NCBI GenBank assembly: GCA_001600695.1
Contig: BCKQ01000008.1
Coordinates: 186,001-250,000 of the forward strand
DNA length: 64,000 bases
Direction: 5' to 3'
From: Ascoidea asiatica
Lineage: Eukaryota; Ascomycota; Saccharomycetes; Ascoideales; Ascoideaceae
Shown: positions 35,908 to 46,573 of the stretch, in pieces
Position numbering within the stretch: position 1 is the first letter of the stretch
Layout: every line of letters starts with the position of its first letter
The notes under the pieces: generated by a model
The model's database searches: none
What the model was told of the DNA's origin: nothing
The model's input: only the letters and a program-made list of their open reading frames with translations
Program-made: the position numbers and the translations under genes

Positions 35908-37646
35908 TTGATCACTTTTTTGATTACTATTCATCAATTTTTTATAGTAAATATTAACTCTCAATTTTGCATAATTTATATTGAAATAATAACTTAAAAC
36001 ACATATTATAGAAAAAGTTCTAGACTATGTAGGATCAACAAAATTATAGTTTTTTTTTCAATTAAAACGACGTCAAAAACCTGAATCAATCACTTAAGTT
36101 AAACTTTTTGTTTCAAATTGAATTAGAATCCAGTCAGATTTTACTCTTTATATTAGTTTGCAATGTTTTTAAATCTTGAAGATATTTCCACTTGATCTCC
36201 AATTGTCTAATCAATCTACAAATTTTTTTTATTTTTTTTCTTTACGATTTCAGCCTCCAAAACAAATATTCTGGTTTCAATATTCAATTCTGTACCACTC
36301 TGTAGCGAATGAATTCAAGTGTATTTTGATTATCATTTTTTTGCTTTTTGATATAGGAGAACAACACCAATAATTTCAGATAAGCTTTTATTCAAACAGT
36401 AATTGAATTCAGTATCCAGTAGGATGGATTATCAGTAAGACAAACCTATGTAAGAACCACACGAAACCAAAGAAACTATCTTACTTCTTTATAATGAAAA
36501 GCTTGATTAAAACATATATGTATTCGAATAAATGAGAAATAAATAGTTGAAAAAGAAATTACAGTTGATATTACCTAGGTTAATCGCGAATTATATATTT
36601 GAGTTGAGAATCGGATTCGGAATAATTATTGTACTTTGTTTGATGTCCAATTCTCTCCAATGACGTGAATACTTTTATTTATTGTTTTCTTCCATTTGCC
36701 TGACATTCTAAGATACTTTTTAAAAATAGTAACTTTTCATTTCTCTTAAATTTCCAATGCACCTAAGCTTAAGCCCATTTTTTTAGAAAATTTGTTAAAA
36801 GCTGTTGAAAGCTGCTGAATTTCGTTGATCGTGTAAAAGTATGAATTTAGAATTCAACTCTCCAAATTGGGAGCTGTTGGTGATTTTTACGGTTTTCCCT
36901 CAACAAAAGCTGGAAAGTATCTTCAAGAACAACTCATTTGAAGGAGATATCAAATGTTAGTTTTTAAAAATAGGATGGTGTGATTTTCTTCGTTATATTT
37001 CTTGAAAAGATGGACAGTTTTAAAGATGAATTTGATAAATCAACTTTGTTAGTGAATAGGACCCTCTAAATTTTATCGAGCTTTGAAGTCATCAGATAAG
37101 CATTTAAGGTCCCTATTTATCGTACAACACTTTTTATAACAAACTATACAAAGATATTTCCCAAAAAGATTATCATTTACTCTTTTTGCAAATGATCACC
37201 TAAAAATCCTTTAGTAATAGTGTGAAAACTAGGAGTACTCAATAATAATGTTCAACTGATTATTGGAAGCTTAACTGGTAACCTAAAAGGCAAAACCTCA
37301 TCATTATAGATAAAATATTACTCTAACAATGTAAATATTTTTATTAAAATCACAAAATGCGTTATTAAACATATTTTAATTCTTTATAATAAATTCAAAT
37401 AGTATATAAAGATCAAGTATTTCTAAATTTATTCCTTGATTTAAAGATCAGTAATTTCTTAATTTGAATCAAATTAAATTATATTAAAATCAATTCACTT
37501 ATTTTAAACTAGTCATTCCTTTACTTTTTCTAAATCAGCCCCCAAAACTATTCCCTAATTTATTATCAAATACATACTTTTCCCTTTCAGATTTAACTTC
37601 TGATTAAATTAATTAAATTTTCAAGAAATAATATTCGAAAACCACA
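35908..37646. other. Intergenic region between CHS3 and the AIM14-like gene
   Basis: This 1.7 kb is AT-rich, with no recognisable gene. The largest ORF does not start with ATG. The right ~300 bp is the presumed promoter of the oxidoreductase gene. I see no repeat or RNA gene here. Confidence 0.6.
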
Positions 37647-39578
37647 ATGCCAATTGCTTCATCAATAGAGTCTTTTCGCGGAACTTTCAAAACAAGCACA
37701 GCTACAAATACAACAACAACTACTACTACAACTTCAACTTCAACTCCCGAAGCACCAACACCTTCATTATACAGTCCCAATGATAAAGTTGGATACTTGA
37801 TATTTGCATTATCAATCATTGATCCTATTCTTTTATCAATTTTAAGAACAAATTATTTTAAAAAAAATTTCAAAAACAATAAATCATTTTCATCTAAAAT
37901 CCTTAAATTTTTATCAAATCCAGCATGGTACATTAGAGCCTTAATTTGGCTTGTTATAATTACCATAATCTCATTTTATGATTATACCGAAGAAATTTAT
38001 TACACAATGGTTAAAAGAACCGGAAAATTAGCTTGGGCATTATTTCCATTTAATATATTTTTAGCTTTAAAACCAAATCCATTACCAAATATTTTTTATT
38101 TAGAAATTGTATCATTTCATAAATGGTTATCTAGAATTATTATTGTTTATTCTTTAATTCATAGTTTTGGATATGCAATTGTTTGGATTCAAGATGGAAC
38201 ATTAATTGGAAGATTAACATATATGTCAAATCATTTTGGTGGATGGCTATTTGTACTTTATACTATCCTCTTTTTCTTATCAATAAAAATAATTAGAAGA
38301 AAGTTTTATAATGTTTTTTACTTTTTGCATATTGTTGTTGTTTATTTATCCATTTTTTTTGTTCCATATCATGCTACTGCTGGAGCAACAGTTTTTGATT
38401 TATACTCAGTTTTATCAATTATTATTATAAGTTTAGGTTTTTTTTATAAATATATTATTTCATGTGATACGAGGGTGAATTCAATTAGAAATCAAGATTC
38501 TAATTTGATTGTTGTTAAAGTTCCAAGATCTTGTTTTAAAGGATATATTATTCCAGGATCACATTTAAGAATTGCAAAAAATTATAGAAAAAATTTATTA
38601 TATTTATTTTTTTTACCATCTCATCCATTTACAATTGCAAAAGTAGGTTCACATTTTGTAAATTGTATAATTTCAAAACCTAACAGGTTCACAATTAGTG
38701 AAGATGAACATTATTCAATAACAGGAACTTTTCCATCTTTACCTTTGAAATTTTTTGATAATGTTAAAGATATAGTTGTTGTTTGTGGAGGATCTGGAAT
38801 TTCATTTGGGCTATCGCTTCATAAAGAACTAATTGCAAAACTGTTTAGAGGGGAATGCCGTTTTAAAATAGTTTGGATAACTAAAAATGAGAAAGATTTA
38901 TTCATTTTGAAAAAACTAGGATATGATAATCTAAATTTATTAAATTTTGATATTTATGTTACTTCAAAAAAACAAAATTCCAACACTAAAAATAGAAGTG
39001 GTGAAAATTATCTAAATGATAAAAATCATAGAAATTATATAAATGATACAAATAATGACACAAATGATGCAACTAACACAAATGGTACAGTTGATATAAT
39101 TAATGAATATGATAGAAACAATTTCGAACATTATCAAAAAACAAGATATTCAAATTCCTTTGAGGAAGTTCAAATAAATGATGAAGATAATTATCCAAAT
39201 AATATGAACATTTCAGATAAACATGGAAAAATTATTGAAAATCCATTTATGTCTCCTAAGATGGAACATCAATATATGAGAAGCGATGGAACTAATAACT
39301 CAAATGAAAAGAATTTGTTTAGTAGTCATGAAATAAATATATCATCAATGAGTAATGAAAGTGTTAGTAGTTTTGATGAAAAAAACTCCTTATTCAATAT
39401 AAATTATTCAAGGCCCAATTTAGAATTATTGTTCCAACCATTATTACAAAATTATGGAAATGACAATAATTCAGGAAAATGGATAATTTCTTGTGGGCCT
39501 GAAAGATTAATTAATGAAAGTAAAGCATGGGCCACCAAGAATAATATTGATTTTTTTTCAGAAAAATTCAATATGTGA
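37647..39578 (+). CDS. AIM14: Aim14/Yno1-like NADPH oxidase-type flavocytochrome
   Basis: The 643-residue protein belongs to the ferric reductase / NADPH oxidase superfamily. It has about seven membrane spans, with paired heme-ligand histidines in the spans FHKWLSRIIIVYSLIHS and FYFLHIVVVYL...PYHATAG. The FAD-binding HPFT is at 326-329, an NADPH-binding glycine segment VVCGGSGISFGLSLH follows, and the terminal ISCGPERLINE motif closes the fold. It lacks the large N-terminal Cys-rich domain of Fre1-type reductases, which points to Aim14/Yno1, an ER enzyme that makes superoxide in Saccharomyces cerevisiae. About 150 residues of Asn/Asp/Ser-rich sequence (about 440-588) are inserted between the two NADPH-binding motifs. 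The N-terminus is Thr-rich, with no signal peptide. Confidence 0.82.
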   Translation: MPIASSIESFRGTFKTSTATNTTTTTTTTSTSTPEAPTPSLYSPNDKVGYLIFALSIIDPILLSILRTNYFKKNFKNNKSFSSKILKFLSNPAWYIRALIWLVIITIISFYDYTEEIYYTMVKRTGKLAWALFPFNIFLALKPNPLPNIFYLEIVSFHKWLSRIIIVYSLIHSFGYAIVWIQDGTLIGRLTYMSNHFGGWLFVLYTILFFLSIKIIRRKFYNVFYFLHIVVVYLSIFFVPYHATAGATVFDLYSVLSIIIISLGFFYKYIISCDTRVNSIRNQDSNLIVVKVPRSCFKGYIIPGSHLRIAKNYRKNLLYLFFLPSHPFTIAKVGSHFVNCIISKPNRFTISEDEHYSITGTFPSLPLKFFDNVKDIVVVCGGSGISFGLSLHKELIAKLFRGECRFKIVWITKNEKDLFILKKLGYDNLNLLNFDIYVTSKKQNSNTKNRSGENYLNDKNHRNYINDTNNDTNDATNTNGTVDIINEYDRNNFEHYQKTRYSNSFEEVQINDEDNYPNNMNISDKHGKIIENPFMSPKMEHQYMRSDGTNNSNEKNLFSSHEINISSMSNESVSSFDEKNSLFNINYSRPNLELLFQPLLQNYGNDNNSGKWIISCGPERLINESKAWATKNNIDFFSEKFNM

Positions 39579-40128
39579 TTGAATTTTGACATATCTATAA
39601 ATAATGAAATTAGATTCCACAATAAAAATACCTATTTGCAACATGACTTTCTTTTACCTTGTTTTCGACTTTCTTCTACAATTTCCCTTTTAATATTCCT
39701 TGAATAGCTTTACATTCTTTTTGCTTTCTTTCTCTACTTCTACTTCTTTTAGGTAAAAGTTACTAACTAATATTCTTTAAATCACAAATATTCCTTTTAA
39801 TTATCTTTACAATTTTCATTTCTTTTCTACATTCTTTATTCTTCATAGCTAAATTTACTTGCTAATCAAACTCTCTCTTGGATCTAAAGATCAATTGATA
39901 TCATTTACTATAAGTTAACTTCAATTTAAATTAATTAAAATTGCTTCATTCAAAATAATTCAAATTAAAAAATCCATGATACACATTGATCGTAATGTGG
40001 AAATAATAATATTCGGATGGGTCTAGCTCCGGTTTCCGACCAAATTATTTCCCTGCTTTTACCAACAGGGATAGGTAAAAAGTGACTGTCGCTTATGAAT
40101 TATAAAAATATTTTATCAAAAAAGAGAT
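39579..40128. other. Intergenic region upstream of tRNA-Ile
   Basis: The left part is the AIM14-like 3' UTR and pyrimidine-rich sequence. From 39977 to 40118 the composition becomes GC-richer and contains a hairpin (TCCCTG...CAGGGA), ending 10 bp before the tRNA gene. Confidence 0.6.
39977..40118. other. 142-bp segment with TGATA...TATCA ends, possible solo-LTR relic
   Basis: The segment starts TGATAC and ends TTATCA, so its 5-bp ends are exact inverted repeats of the TG...CA form typical of retrotransposon LTRs. It ends 10 bp upstream of the tRNA-Ile gene, a favoured place for Ty3/Ty1-type insertions. It is GC-richer than its surroundings. Against this, the flanking 5 bp do not match as a target duplication (ATCCA against AAAAA), 142 bp is short for an LTR, and there is no second copy in the window. 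Confidence 0.25.
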
Positions 40129-40202
40129 GGTCCCTTGGCCCAGTTGGTTAAGGTATCGTGCTAATAACGCGGGGATCAGCAGTTCGATCCTGCTAGGGAC
40201 CA
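40129..40202 (+). tRNA. tRNA-Ile (anticodon AAU)
   Basis: All arms are present: acceptor GGTCCCT pairs with AGGGACC, D-arm GGCCCAGTTGGTTAAGG, anticodon loop CTAATAA (AAT at the anticodon) and T-loop TTCGATC. It matches Saccharomyces cerevisiae tRNA-Ile(AAU) at nearly every base. There is no intron, and the discriminator base is A (40202). Confidence 0.97.
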
Positions 40203-42755
40203 TTCTTATTTTTTTTTGTTCAATTGAACACTATTAAACACTATTGAATAGTTATTTAATAAAAGTACATTGGAGGTAAGTTTTTATCACTTTAGTCAGT
40301 TCGTGTTTCAGTACCTCTTTTTTTGTTTCAAAAACCATCTACTTATGGTGCAAGAATTGTTTTTTTACAGTAGATATTATTTTTACTGCAAAAAATATAA
40401 TTGTACTTGCATTTTAAACAATAGACTATTTAGGAGACAAGGAAAATTTTAATGAAAACATTGAACACTTTTGCTTAACGAAATTTATAAGAATATTACG
40501 GATAAAAAATTTCCAAGACCCTTGAAATGTTATATAACTGTATAAAATGTTGAGAAAACGATTATTTTATTTTTTGTATTTATTTGAATCGCCAGAGCCT
40601 TTCAATAAAGACTTTTATAATAGTTGAATGTGATTGAAAGTCAAAGAGGCAGAGAGCTAGTCAGTGTTTCCATATTTTTGCAAACACCTTTACCGGTGAA
40701 ATTTATTCACATGTATTCTTTAAAAGTAATTTGTGATTTGGACCCCCTGCAAGTTTTCATTATTACTTTATTTCGGAGGAAGCCGTTTATTGGCCACTGA
40801 TCAAACTGATAACCATATTCAAATCTATGCAGTATTTTTCTCCATTGAGCTAACAAAAAGAATACTGGTTTTTACTATCACACTATAAATCGAAGTAAAA
40901 ATATAAAATATAATTTTGTTTCAGAAGTATTTATTCCAATTTCAAATTTTGCTTTTAGAGTTATTCGCGGCCATAAATTCACATATAATCTGCAATTTTT
41001 TAAATGGTATCCTACTTCTTGTTACTAAAATTTTAATTTATCACAAGATTATTACTTTAAGCCAATAGCTTAAAATATGTTTTCTTAAAAGTATATCAAA
41101 AAATATAATTGAGCACTATATTTCACAGTTATTCAATAATATCAAAAAAAACTAAAAAATATTCTTCCCAAATTTTTTCAATATTTAGGTTTTTTATTAG
41201 AACTGTATAATAATAATGAGCAGAAGTTATATATTTCTTTGATATTTATTTTGAACCCCATTTCTGACTACATATTATCAGAAAGCCACTACAAGGTATG
41301 CCTTTATAAGAAAATTTACAATAAATAAATAGAACAAACGTGAAAAAAAATTTCACAAATAAAATCTTTTAGGGATAATAATTTATCAAATGTATATGAC
41401 CTTACTTTAGTGATTAAATAAGGCTATTCTCAAACCCTTTGAAAAACAAATAATTGTGTATAAAATATTACAAGACCAATTGAAATTGAAACAATTGTTC
41501 TCAACTTCTTCTTTTTAAGCCTCGAAAAATAAAGGGTGCTAAAAAAAATACCCTTTTAAGAAATGAGAAAGATATTACTCAAATAAATGGAAGGGGATAT
41601 TCAAATTCAATATTAATTTAGTCTTTCAATTTCTACTTTTCGAAAAAGGAAATACTACTTAAACAAAAACCAAGAGAAATATAATATGTAAAGCTTATTA
41701 GGCTTGAACAATGTTTCTAAATTATCCAATAGATGAAAATCACATCAAAAAATATAGAGTATATATTATTTCATGTTCAGCAAGTAACACCCAAATAGAA
41801 TTTCAATCCTAAGAGGTATATTCTCGTCCCACAAAATTTAATTTTCAAATGAAAGTTATTTTCCAAGCTCGGACTTAGCTCATTATCATAATTTATTTTT
41901 TACCTCACAAATAAGTACTGTGGTTATTTTTGACAGGAAAAGAATATATTAGTCGCTCAATAATTTAGCAAATAAAATTTAACAATTTAGTTTCCGAATT
42001 GTTAAGTCAATAATTTCGTTCAATACTATATTGTCTCAAGTTTTGAAAGGCCCAACCAGAAGCAACTGAAAACGAATTAAAATAAATGCTGATAATTTTA
42101 AGATATCGGTACTTAATGAAAACATGAAACATTTAAAAATAATAAATATTTTAAAGTTTTAAAGATAACCCTTTATAGAGCTTAATGAATTGCAATATCG
42201 TTCTTGAAAATATCAAATCTTAAAATCGGAAAAAAAACAGTACTAATATCCTGAAGTTTTAGTATACTTTTAAACTTTAAGTCATATACATAAATTCATA
42301 TTTCATTGCACGTTAAGAAAAGTATAGATCAAAAAGATTAGATCAATATATCTTTCAGAAAAACTTAATACTCATACTTCAAAAATAAAGTTTATAGCAT
42401 TTATGTTGAAAAATCGTCTCACTTTTCCTTAAAAAAAACAAAGGAAACAAACGTTGCTATAGAGAATATATTCACATTCACAAAACTCAAAAAAGGTAAC
42501 AATCACAATTCTTTGATTGATATTTTTTTTTAAAAAGTACTCCCAACACAGTTTTGAGTAGATTTTTATACTAATTTCAACCTTGTTAGAAAAATTGATT
42601 TTCTGTTGGAGAATTTAAAAAAAAACAAGCAGCAAAAAAAGCATTTATGTTCCAAAATATATAAATATAATGTCTGTTTCTTCTATTTTACAAGATGAGA
42701 TGAAAGATATTCCATTTTTTACTTATATCATTTTTAAGTATAGAAAGAACACATT
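40203..42755. other. 2.5 kb gene-less interval upstream of the ferric reductase
   Basis: After the tRNA terminator the sequence is AT-rich with no ORF of note. The nearest weak regulatory hint is AGCACCC on the - strand at about 41533, resembling the iron-regulon (Aft-type) core CACCC, but it is a single imperfect site. I see no repeat or RNA gene. The last ~250 bp is the ferric reductase promoter. Confidence 0.55.
40209..40217 (+). terminator. Pol III terminator of tRNA-Ile
   Basis: A run of nine T begins 6 bp after the tRNA, the standard RNA polymerase III termination signal. Confidence 0.9.
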
Positions 42756-44882
42756 ATGAATTTATCAAAGATATTATTTTATTTCCTTTTGTTGTTGTTA
42801 CCTGCTTCAGCAAGAAAGTACTCAAAGGCTTCAAATGAATATAAAGTATATTATGCTTGCCGTTACACATTATCTTCTATGGGTACATATTGTAAATCTT
42901 CAGCTGATTGTACTTGTGTAGTTCCAGCTGCTATAGGTAGTGTTTTAAATTGTGCAGTTGATCAAGTTGGAGAAAATAATGAAAAACTTTTTGATATGTT
43001 TAACGAGCATTGTGCTTATTATAATATTTCTTTTACCAATGAAGAACTTCAAGCTGCTTATGAAAATGCAACAGAATATATTACAAATATTACTTCTTTA
43101 GAAAATTTTAATGTTACAGCAGATACTATACCACTCCCAGTTTATTATAATGAAACAGTTTTTGAAATGAATTTAGAATCATATAAAAATCTTTATAAAG
43201 CATTAGATAATTCATATATTTATGGATGGGCCACTTTAGTTTATTGGGGTATTGTATTAAGTATTTTTGGAATTATTCATTGGATGGAATGGCTTTTTCC
43301 TTCATTTTTAGAGAAAATAACAGTTAATTTGAATTGGATAAGAAGATATATAACATTACCTGCAACCTTTGGTAAAAAACATTTAACAACGCCTAAATTA
43401 TTTAATTTAGATATTATAGGATTAATACCAACAAGAATTGAATCATTAATAATATTTTTTTTTTATATATTAAATATTGCAGTAACAGCAGCAGATATAA
43501 AATGTTTTCCAAATGATACATTATATACAAGTAAAGGTATTCAAGTTGTAACATATCTTGGACTTAGAACAGGAATTTTATCAGTTTATACTATACCTTT
43601 TGTTATTTTATTTGCAGGTAGAAATAATTTCTTAATTTGGTTAACTGGAATTAATCAAGCATCATTCAATGCATATCATCGATGGTTAGCAAGAATTTGT
43701 ACAATTCAAGCTGTTATTCATAGTGTATGCTTCTTAATTAGAAGTTCACTTTTTCATAGGTTAGCATCAGCTGTTAAAGCTAGATATTATCTATGGGGTT
43801 TAGTTGCAACAGTAGCAATGGTTGTTATGTGCATTCAAGGTAAATGGATATTTCGAAAAAACTATTATGATTTATTTGTAACTATTCATGTTTCTGTTGG
43901 AGCATTATTTTTAGCAGGAGTTTGGATTCATTGTTATGAAATATTAGAATATTATGAATTTGTTTATAGTGGAGCAGCAGTTTGGATATTTGATAGATTA
44001 ATTAGAATTATAAGAATATGCATTTTTGGATTTCCTAAAGTTGAATGTAAAATTATGGGAGAAGATACTATTAAAATTATTGTTCCTAGAAGAAGATTTT
44101 GGAAACCATTTCCAGGATCATTTTGCTATATTTCTTTTTTTATGCCATTAAGATTTTGGGAATCACATCCATTTACTATAGTTGATTGTGAAGATGATGG
44201 ATATGATATTAGATTTTATATTAAAGTTAAAGATGGTGTAACTAAATATATTTATAATTATCTAAAAGATAAACCAGAACAAAGTGCACTCATTCGAGTT
44301 GCAGTTGAAGGACCATATGGAACTAAAGCACCAATTAGTAGATATGATAAAGCAGTTTTAATTGCTGGAGGTAATGGAATACCAGGACCATATTATCATG
44401 CATATGATTTAGGAAGTAAAAATTCAAAAGATTCTAAAAAAATTATTAAATTATATTGGACAATAAGAAACTGGAATTCATTAGAGTGGTTCTCTGAAGA
44501 ATTAATGAGGCTAAAGAAACTTGAAAATAAAGTTGAAACAATAATATATGTCACTAGAGGAGGAACAGAAAATAAAAGGCCAAGCTTTTTAGGAGAACTT
44601 TGCAAAGAAACCGAATCAATATCAACAGGAAGTGATGGTTCTGAAAATGAAAAAAAGCTTGTTAAGCTAAAAAATTCCAAAATAACAAATATTGAATTCA
44701 GAACTGGTAGACCAGATATTAATCAAATATTAGAAGAAGAAATTCGAAGCTCACCTGGATCAACAGCAATTATGACATGTGGTCATCCAGCTATGACAGA
44801 TGATGTTAGAAATTGTATTTCAAAGATGCTTGATATTACTAAAAGAAAAGTTGGATATTTTGAAGAAAACCAATTATGGTAA
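42756..44882 (+). CDS. FRE: Cell-surface ferric/cupric reductase, Fre1 family
   Basis: The 708-residue flavocytochrome reduces extracellular Fe3+ or Cu2+ with cytosolic NADPH. A signal peptide spans about 1-19 (ILFYFLLLLLPASA). A Cys-containing extracellular domain follows (CRYTLSSMGTYC...CTC, N-glycosylation sites). The ferric reductase-like membrane domain has two histidines in YHRWLARICTIQAVIHS and two in TIHVSVGALFLAGVWIH for the two hemes. FAD-binding HPFT is at 471-474, the NADPH-binding AGGNGIPGPYYHA segment follows, and the C-terminal GYFEENQLW end is typical of fungal FRE proteins. I cannot say which FRE paralogue it is. Family members are induced by iron or copper limitation. Confidence 0.93.
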   Translation: MNLSKILFYFLLLLLPASARKYSKASNEYKVYYACRYTLSSMGTYCKSSADCTCVVPAAIGSVLNCAVDQVGENNEKLFDMFNEHCAYYNISFTNEELQAAYENATEYITNITSLENFNVTADTIPLPVYYNETVFEMNLESYKNLYKALDNSYIYGWATLVYWGIVLSIFGIIHWMEWLFPSFLEKITVNLNWIRRYITLPATFGKKHLTTPKLFNLDIIGLIPTRIESLIIFFFYILNIAVTAADIKCFPNDTLYTSKGIQVVTYLGLRTGILSVYTIPFVILFAGRNNFLIWLTGINQASFNAYHRWLARICTIQAVIHSVCFLIRSSLFHRLASAVKARYYLWGLVATVAMVVMCIQGKWIFRKNYYDLFVTIHVSVGALFLAGVWIHCYEILEYYEFVYSGAAVWIFDRLIRIIRICIFGFPKVECKIMGEDTIKIIVPRRRFWKPFPGSFCYISFFMPLRFWESHPFTIVDCEDDGYDIRFYIKVKDGVTKYIYNYLKDKPEQSALIRVAVEGPYGTKAPISRYDKAVLIAGGNGIPGPYYHAYDLGSKNSKDSKKIIKLYWTIRNWNSLEWFSEELMRLKKLENKVETIIYVTRGGTENKRPSFLGELCKETESISTGSDGSENEKKLVKLKNSKITNIEFRTGRPDINQILEEEIRSSPGSTAIMTCGHPAMTDDVRNCISKMLDITKRKVGYFEENQLW

Positions 44883-45123
44883 TTGGTTGAAATAATATTG
44901 ATTGATAGTGACAAATAGCAATGTTTGATACACTTATTTTAAAATGATATTTCTATATCACAGAATTTGAGTAATGCTTTGAAGATCTTATAACGATTTT
45001 ATTTCTTAAATTAACAGATATTTTTTTCATTTATTTGATTTTATTTAATTTTTTTTCTTGTCTTTTCTTTTCAAATTACCTTTTATATTACTTATTAAAT
45101 AAACATTATTTATCCTCCAATTG

Positions 45124-45165
45124 ATAATTCATGAACTTCAATTAATAATTCATGAACTTCAATTA
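45124..45165. repeat. Perfect tandem duplication of 21 bp
   Basis: The unit ATAATTCATGAACTTCAATTA is present twice without a mismatch (45124-45144 and 45145-45165). It includes the palindrome TTCATGAA. Confidence 0.95.
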
Positions 45166-45266
45166 TCTAAGTCCCGTTTTACTAATAATTAAAAAAGAAA
45201 ATAAGTTCCTCTTATCAAACTGTTAAAACACAGCTACTTTTATTTTTCAAGTAAATTTTGAATATT

Positions 45267-45272
45267 AAAAAA
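45267..45272 (-). terminator. Pol III terminator of tRNA-Ala
   Basis: Six T on the - strand lie 5 bp after the tRNA-Ala 3' end. Confidence 0.8.
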
Positions 45273-45277
45273 GAATT

Positions 45278-45350
45278 TGGACAAGTCAGGAATCGAACCA
45301 GAGACCTTCTGCATGCAAAGCAGACGCGCTACCAACTGCGCTACATGCCC
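45278..45350 (-). tRNA. tRNA-Ala (anticodon UGC)
   Basis: The - strand reads GGGCATGTAGCGCAGTTGG..., with anticodon loop TTTGCAT (TGC) and T-loop TTCGATT. The acceptor stem contains the same T-T mismatch seen in Saccharomyces cerevisiae tRNA-Ala. There is no intron, and the discriminator base is A (45278 complement). Confidence 0.96.
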
Positions 45351-45415
45351 AATTTATTCTGAAAAAAAATACCCAAACTCTCTCAATTTACACAATTATT
45401 TAAATAAGTAAATGT

Positions 45416-45422
45416 AAAAAAA
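45416..45422 (-). terminator. Pol III terminator of tRNA-Trp
   Basis: Seven T on the - strand lie about 17 bp after the tRNA-Trp 3' end, in the 89-bp gap before tRNA-Ala. Confidence 0.7.
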
Positions 45423-45439
45423 TATAAACAAAATGGATC

Positions 45440-45531
45440 TGAAACGGACAGGAATTGAACCTGCAGCCCTTCGATTGCAACTCAACCGTTTAGAACTGGA
45501 GTCGAAAGCTCTACCATTGAGCCACCGCTTC
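45440..45531 (-). tRNA. tRNA-Trp (anticodon CCA) with a 20-nt intron
   Basis: The mature parts match Saccharomyces cerevisiae tRNA-Trp closely: acceptor GAAGCGG/CCGTTTC, D-arm GGCTCAATGGTAGAGC, anticodon stem TTCGA/TCGAA and T-loop TTCAATT. The anticodon CCA is followed by G37 and then an intron of about 20 nt (TTCTAAACGG...TTGCA) before the last loop base. The position is canonical. The Saccharomyces cerevisiae intron is longer (34 nt). It lies 89 bp upstream of tRNA-Ala on the same strand. Confidence 0.95.
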
Positions 45532-46573
45532 AACCATTGATGTCCTAGTTAAAATTCTAAAAATGAAAAACTGTTGGTATTTTCTGTAAAATGTTGTAAC
45601 TAGCTTTAAGAAAAATTTTGGCTTTGCTATTTTCATTTTCATTCTCATGTACAGTCCTTTTAAAAGACTTGAGATGATAACAATTGCCCCAAACCTGGAA
45701 ATAACTGTAAAAATACATCTCAGATAAGCCCATGATCTTTCTTTAATTCATTATCAAATAATACTAATAAGTAAAGTTAGTTTTGAAATTTGAAAACAAA
45801 ATTACCAAAAAATCAAAAATTGGTCAAATATTTCAATTGCAAGGATTGGTACAGCCTCAATTTTTGTTTAACTTATTTCCATTGGTTAAGTTCTGTATTT
45901 CATTTGGTTCATAGTTCCCAATTCATCTAGAATTAAAGTCCAGGTTAAAATTATTTGAATCGGTATTGCACCCAGAGTTTGAAATCGAGATTCAAAAGTG
46001 CTTAACCTTTACCAGAATTACGAATCCCGATGTGGATCTTTTTCTTCAGTCATTCGGCAACCCTAGCCAACTATAGAAAGGGAGGTAATATATTTATTGT
46101 ATTCATGGTATTTCAAATAATACTACTATAGTAAATTAGGTAACTATATACATATTCTAGGCCATTTAAAACTCATCTCTTAAAGCTCCTTTCTCATCCC
46201 TGATTAGTTAAAGTTCATGGTAATATCAGAGTAGCATGCTGTATATATATGTATATGAATCGAGTACTGGAACTGCAAATGCTTGTATTATTTTTGAAAA
46301 ACAGTTAAAAATTTATTTCAATTCCTATTCAAATTTTTAATTTTTTTTTCTTTAAATTTTGTTGTAGTTTATAATATTAATTGAAAAAATATAAATAGAA
46401 ATGATTTTCAAGAATATTCTATTATTTATTCACCTTTTTATTTTTTCAGATTAATTAATAATTGAATAAAAAAAAAAATTCAAATAGTTAAGTAGCTAAT
46501 TTTGTTCATTCGCTTTTTCTTAAATTCATTCATTTCATTCAATATAATTACTCTTCAAATTTATAAACAAAAC
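45532..46573. other. Intergenic region upstream of the cell-wall protein gene
   Basis: This 1 kb holds the 5' flank of tRNA-Trp and the promoter of the gene at 46574. It includes a perfect TGCACCC (about 45965-45971) and a TATA box TATAAATAG (46390-46398). No gene is visible. Confidence 0.65.
46390..46398 (+). promoter_or_regulatory. TATA box TATAAATAG
   Basis: Consensus TATA box 184 bp upstream of the ATG at 46574. The paralogous gene at 50188 has the identical 9-mer 191 bp upstream of its ATG. Confidence 0.6.

Larger units (their letters stand above)
44883..45277. other. Short intergenic region with a perfect tandem repeat
   Basis: This is 3' UTR of the ferric reductase gene, then a tandem 21-bp repeat (45124-45165), then the 3' flank of tRNA-Ala with its T-run terminator (A-run on the + strand at 45267-45272). 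Confidence 0.7.

Noticed and set aside
40030-40110. Resemblance to U5 snRNA (hairpin with loop CTTTTACC, then GGTAAAAAG)
   Set aside because: The invariant U5 loop GCCUUUUAC lacks one C here and there is no good Sm site afterwards. Kept only as an alternative under the LTR-like segment.
45965-45971. TGCACCC as an iron-responsive Aft1 site for the ferric reductase
   Set aside because: It lies downstream of the FRE gene and upstream of a wall-protein gene, so it cannot be the FRE promoter. A single 7-mer is weak evidence.
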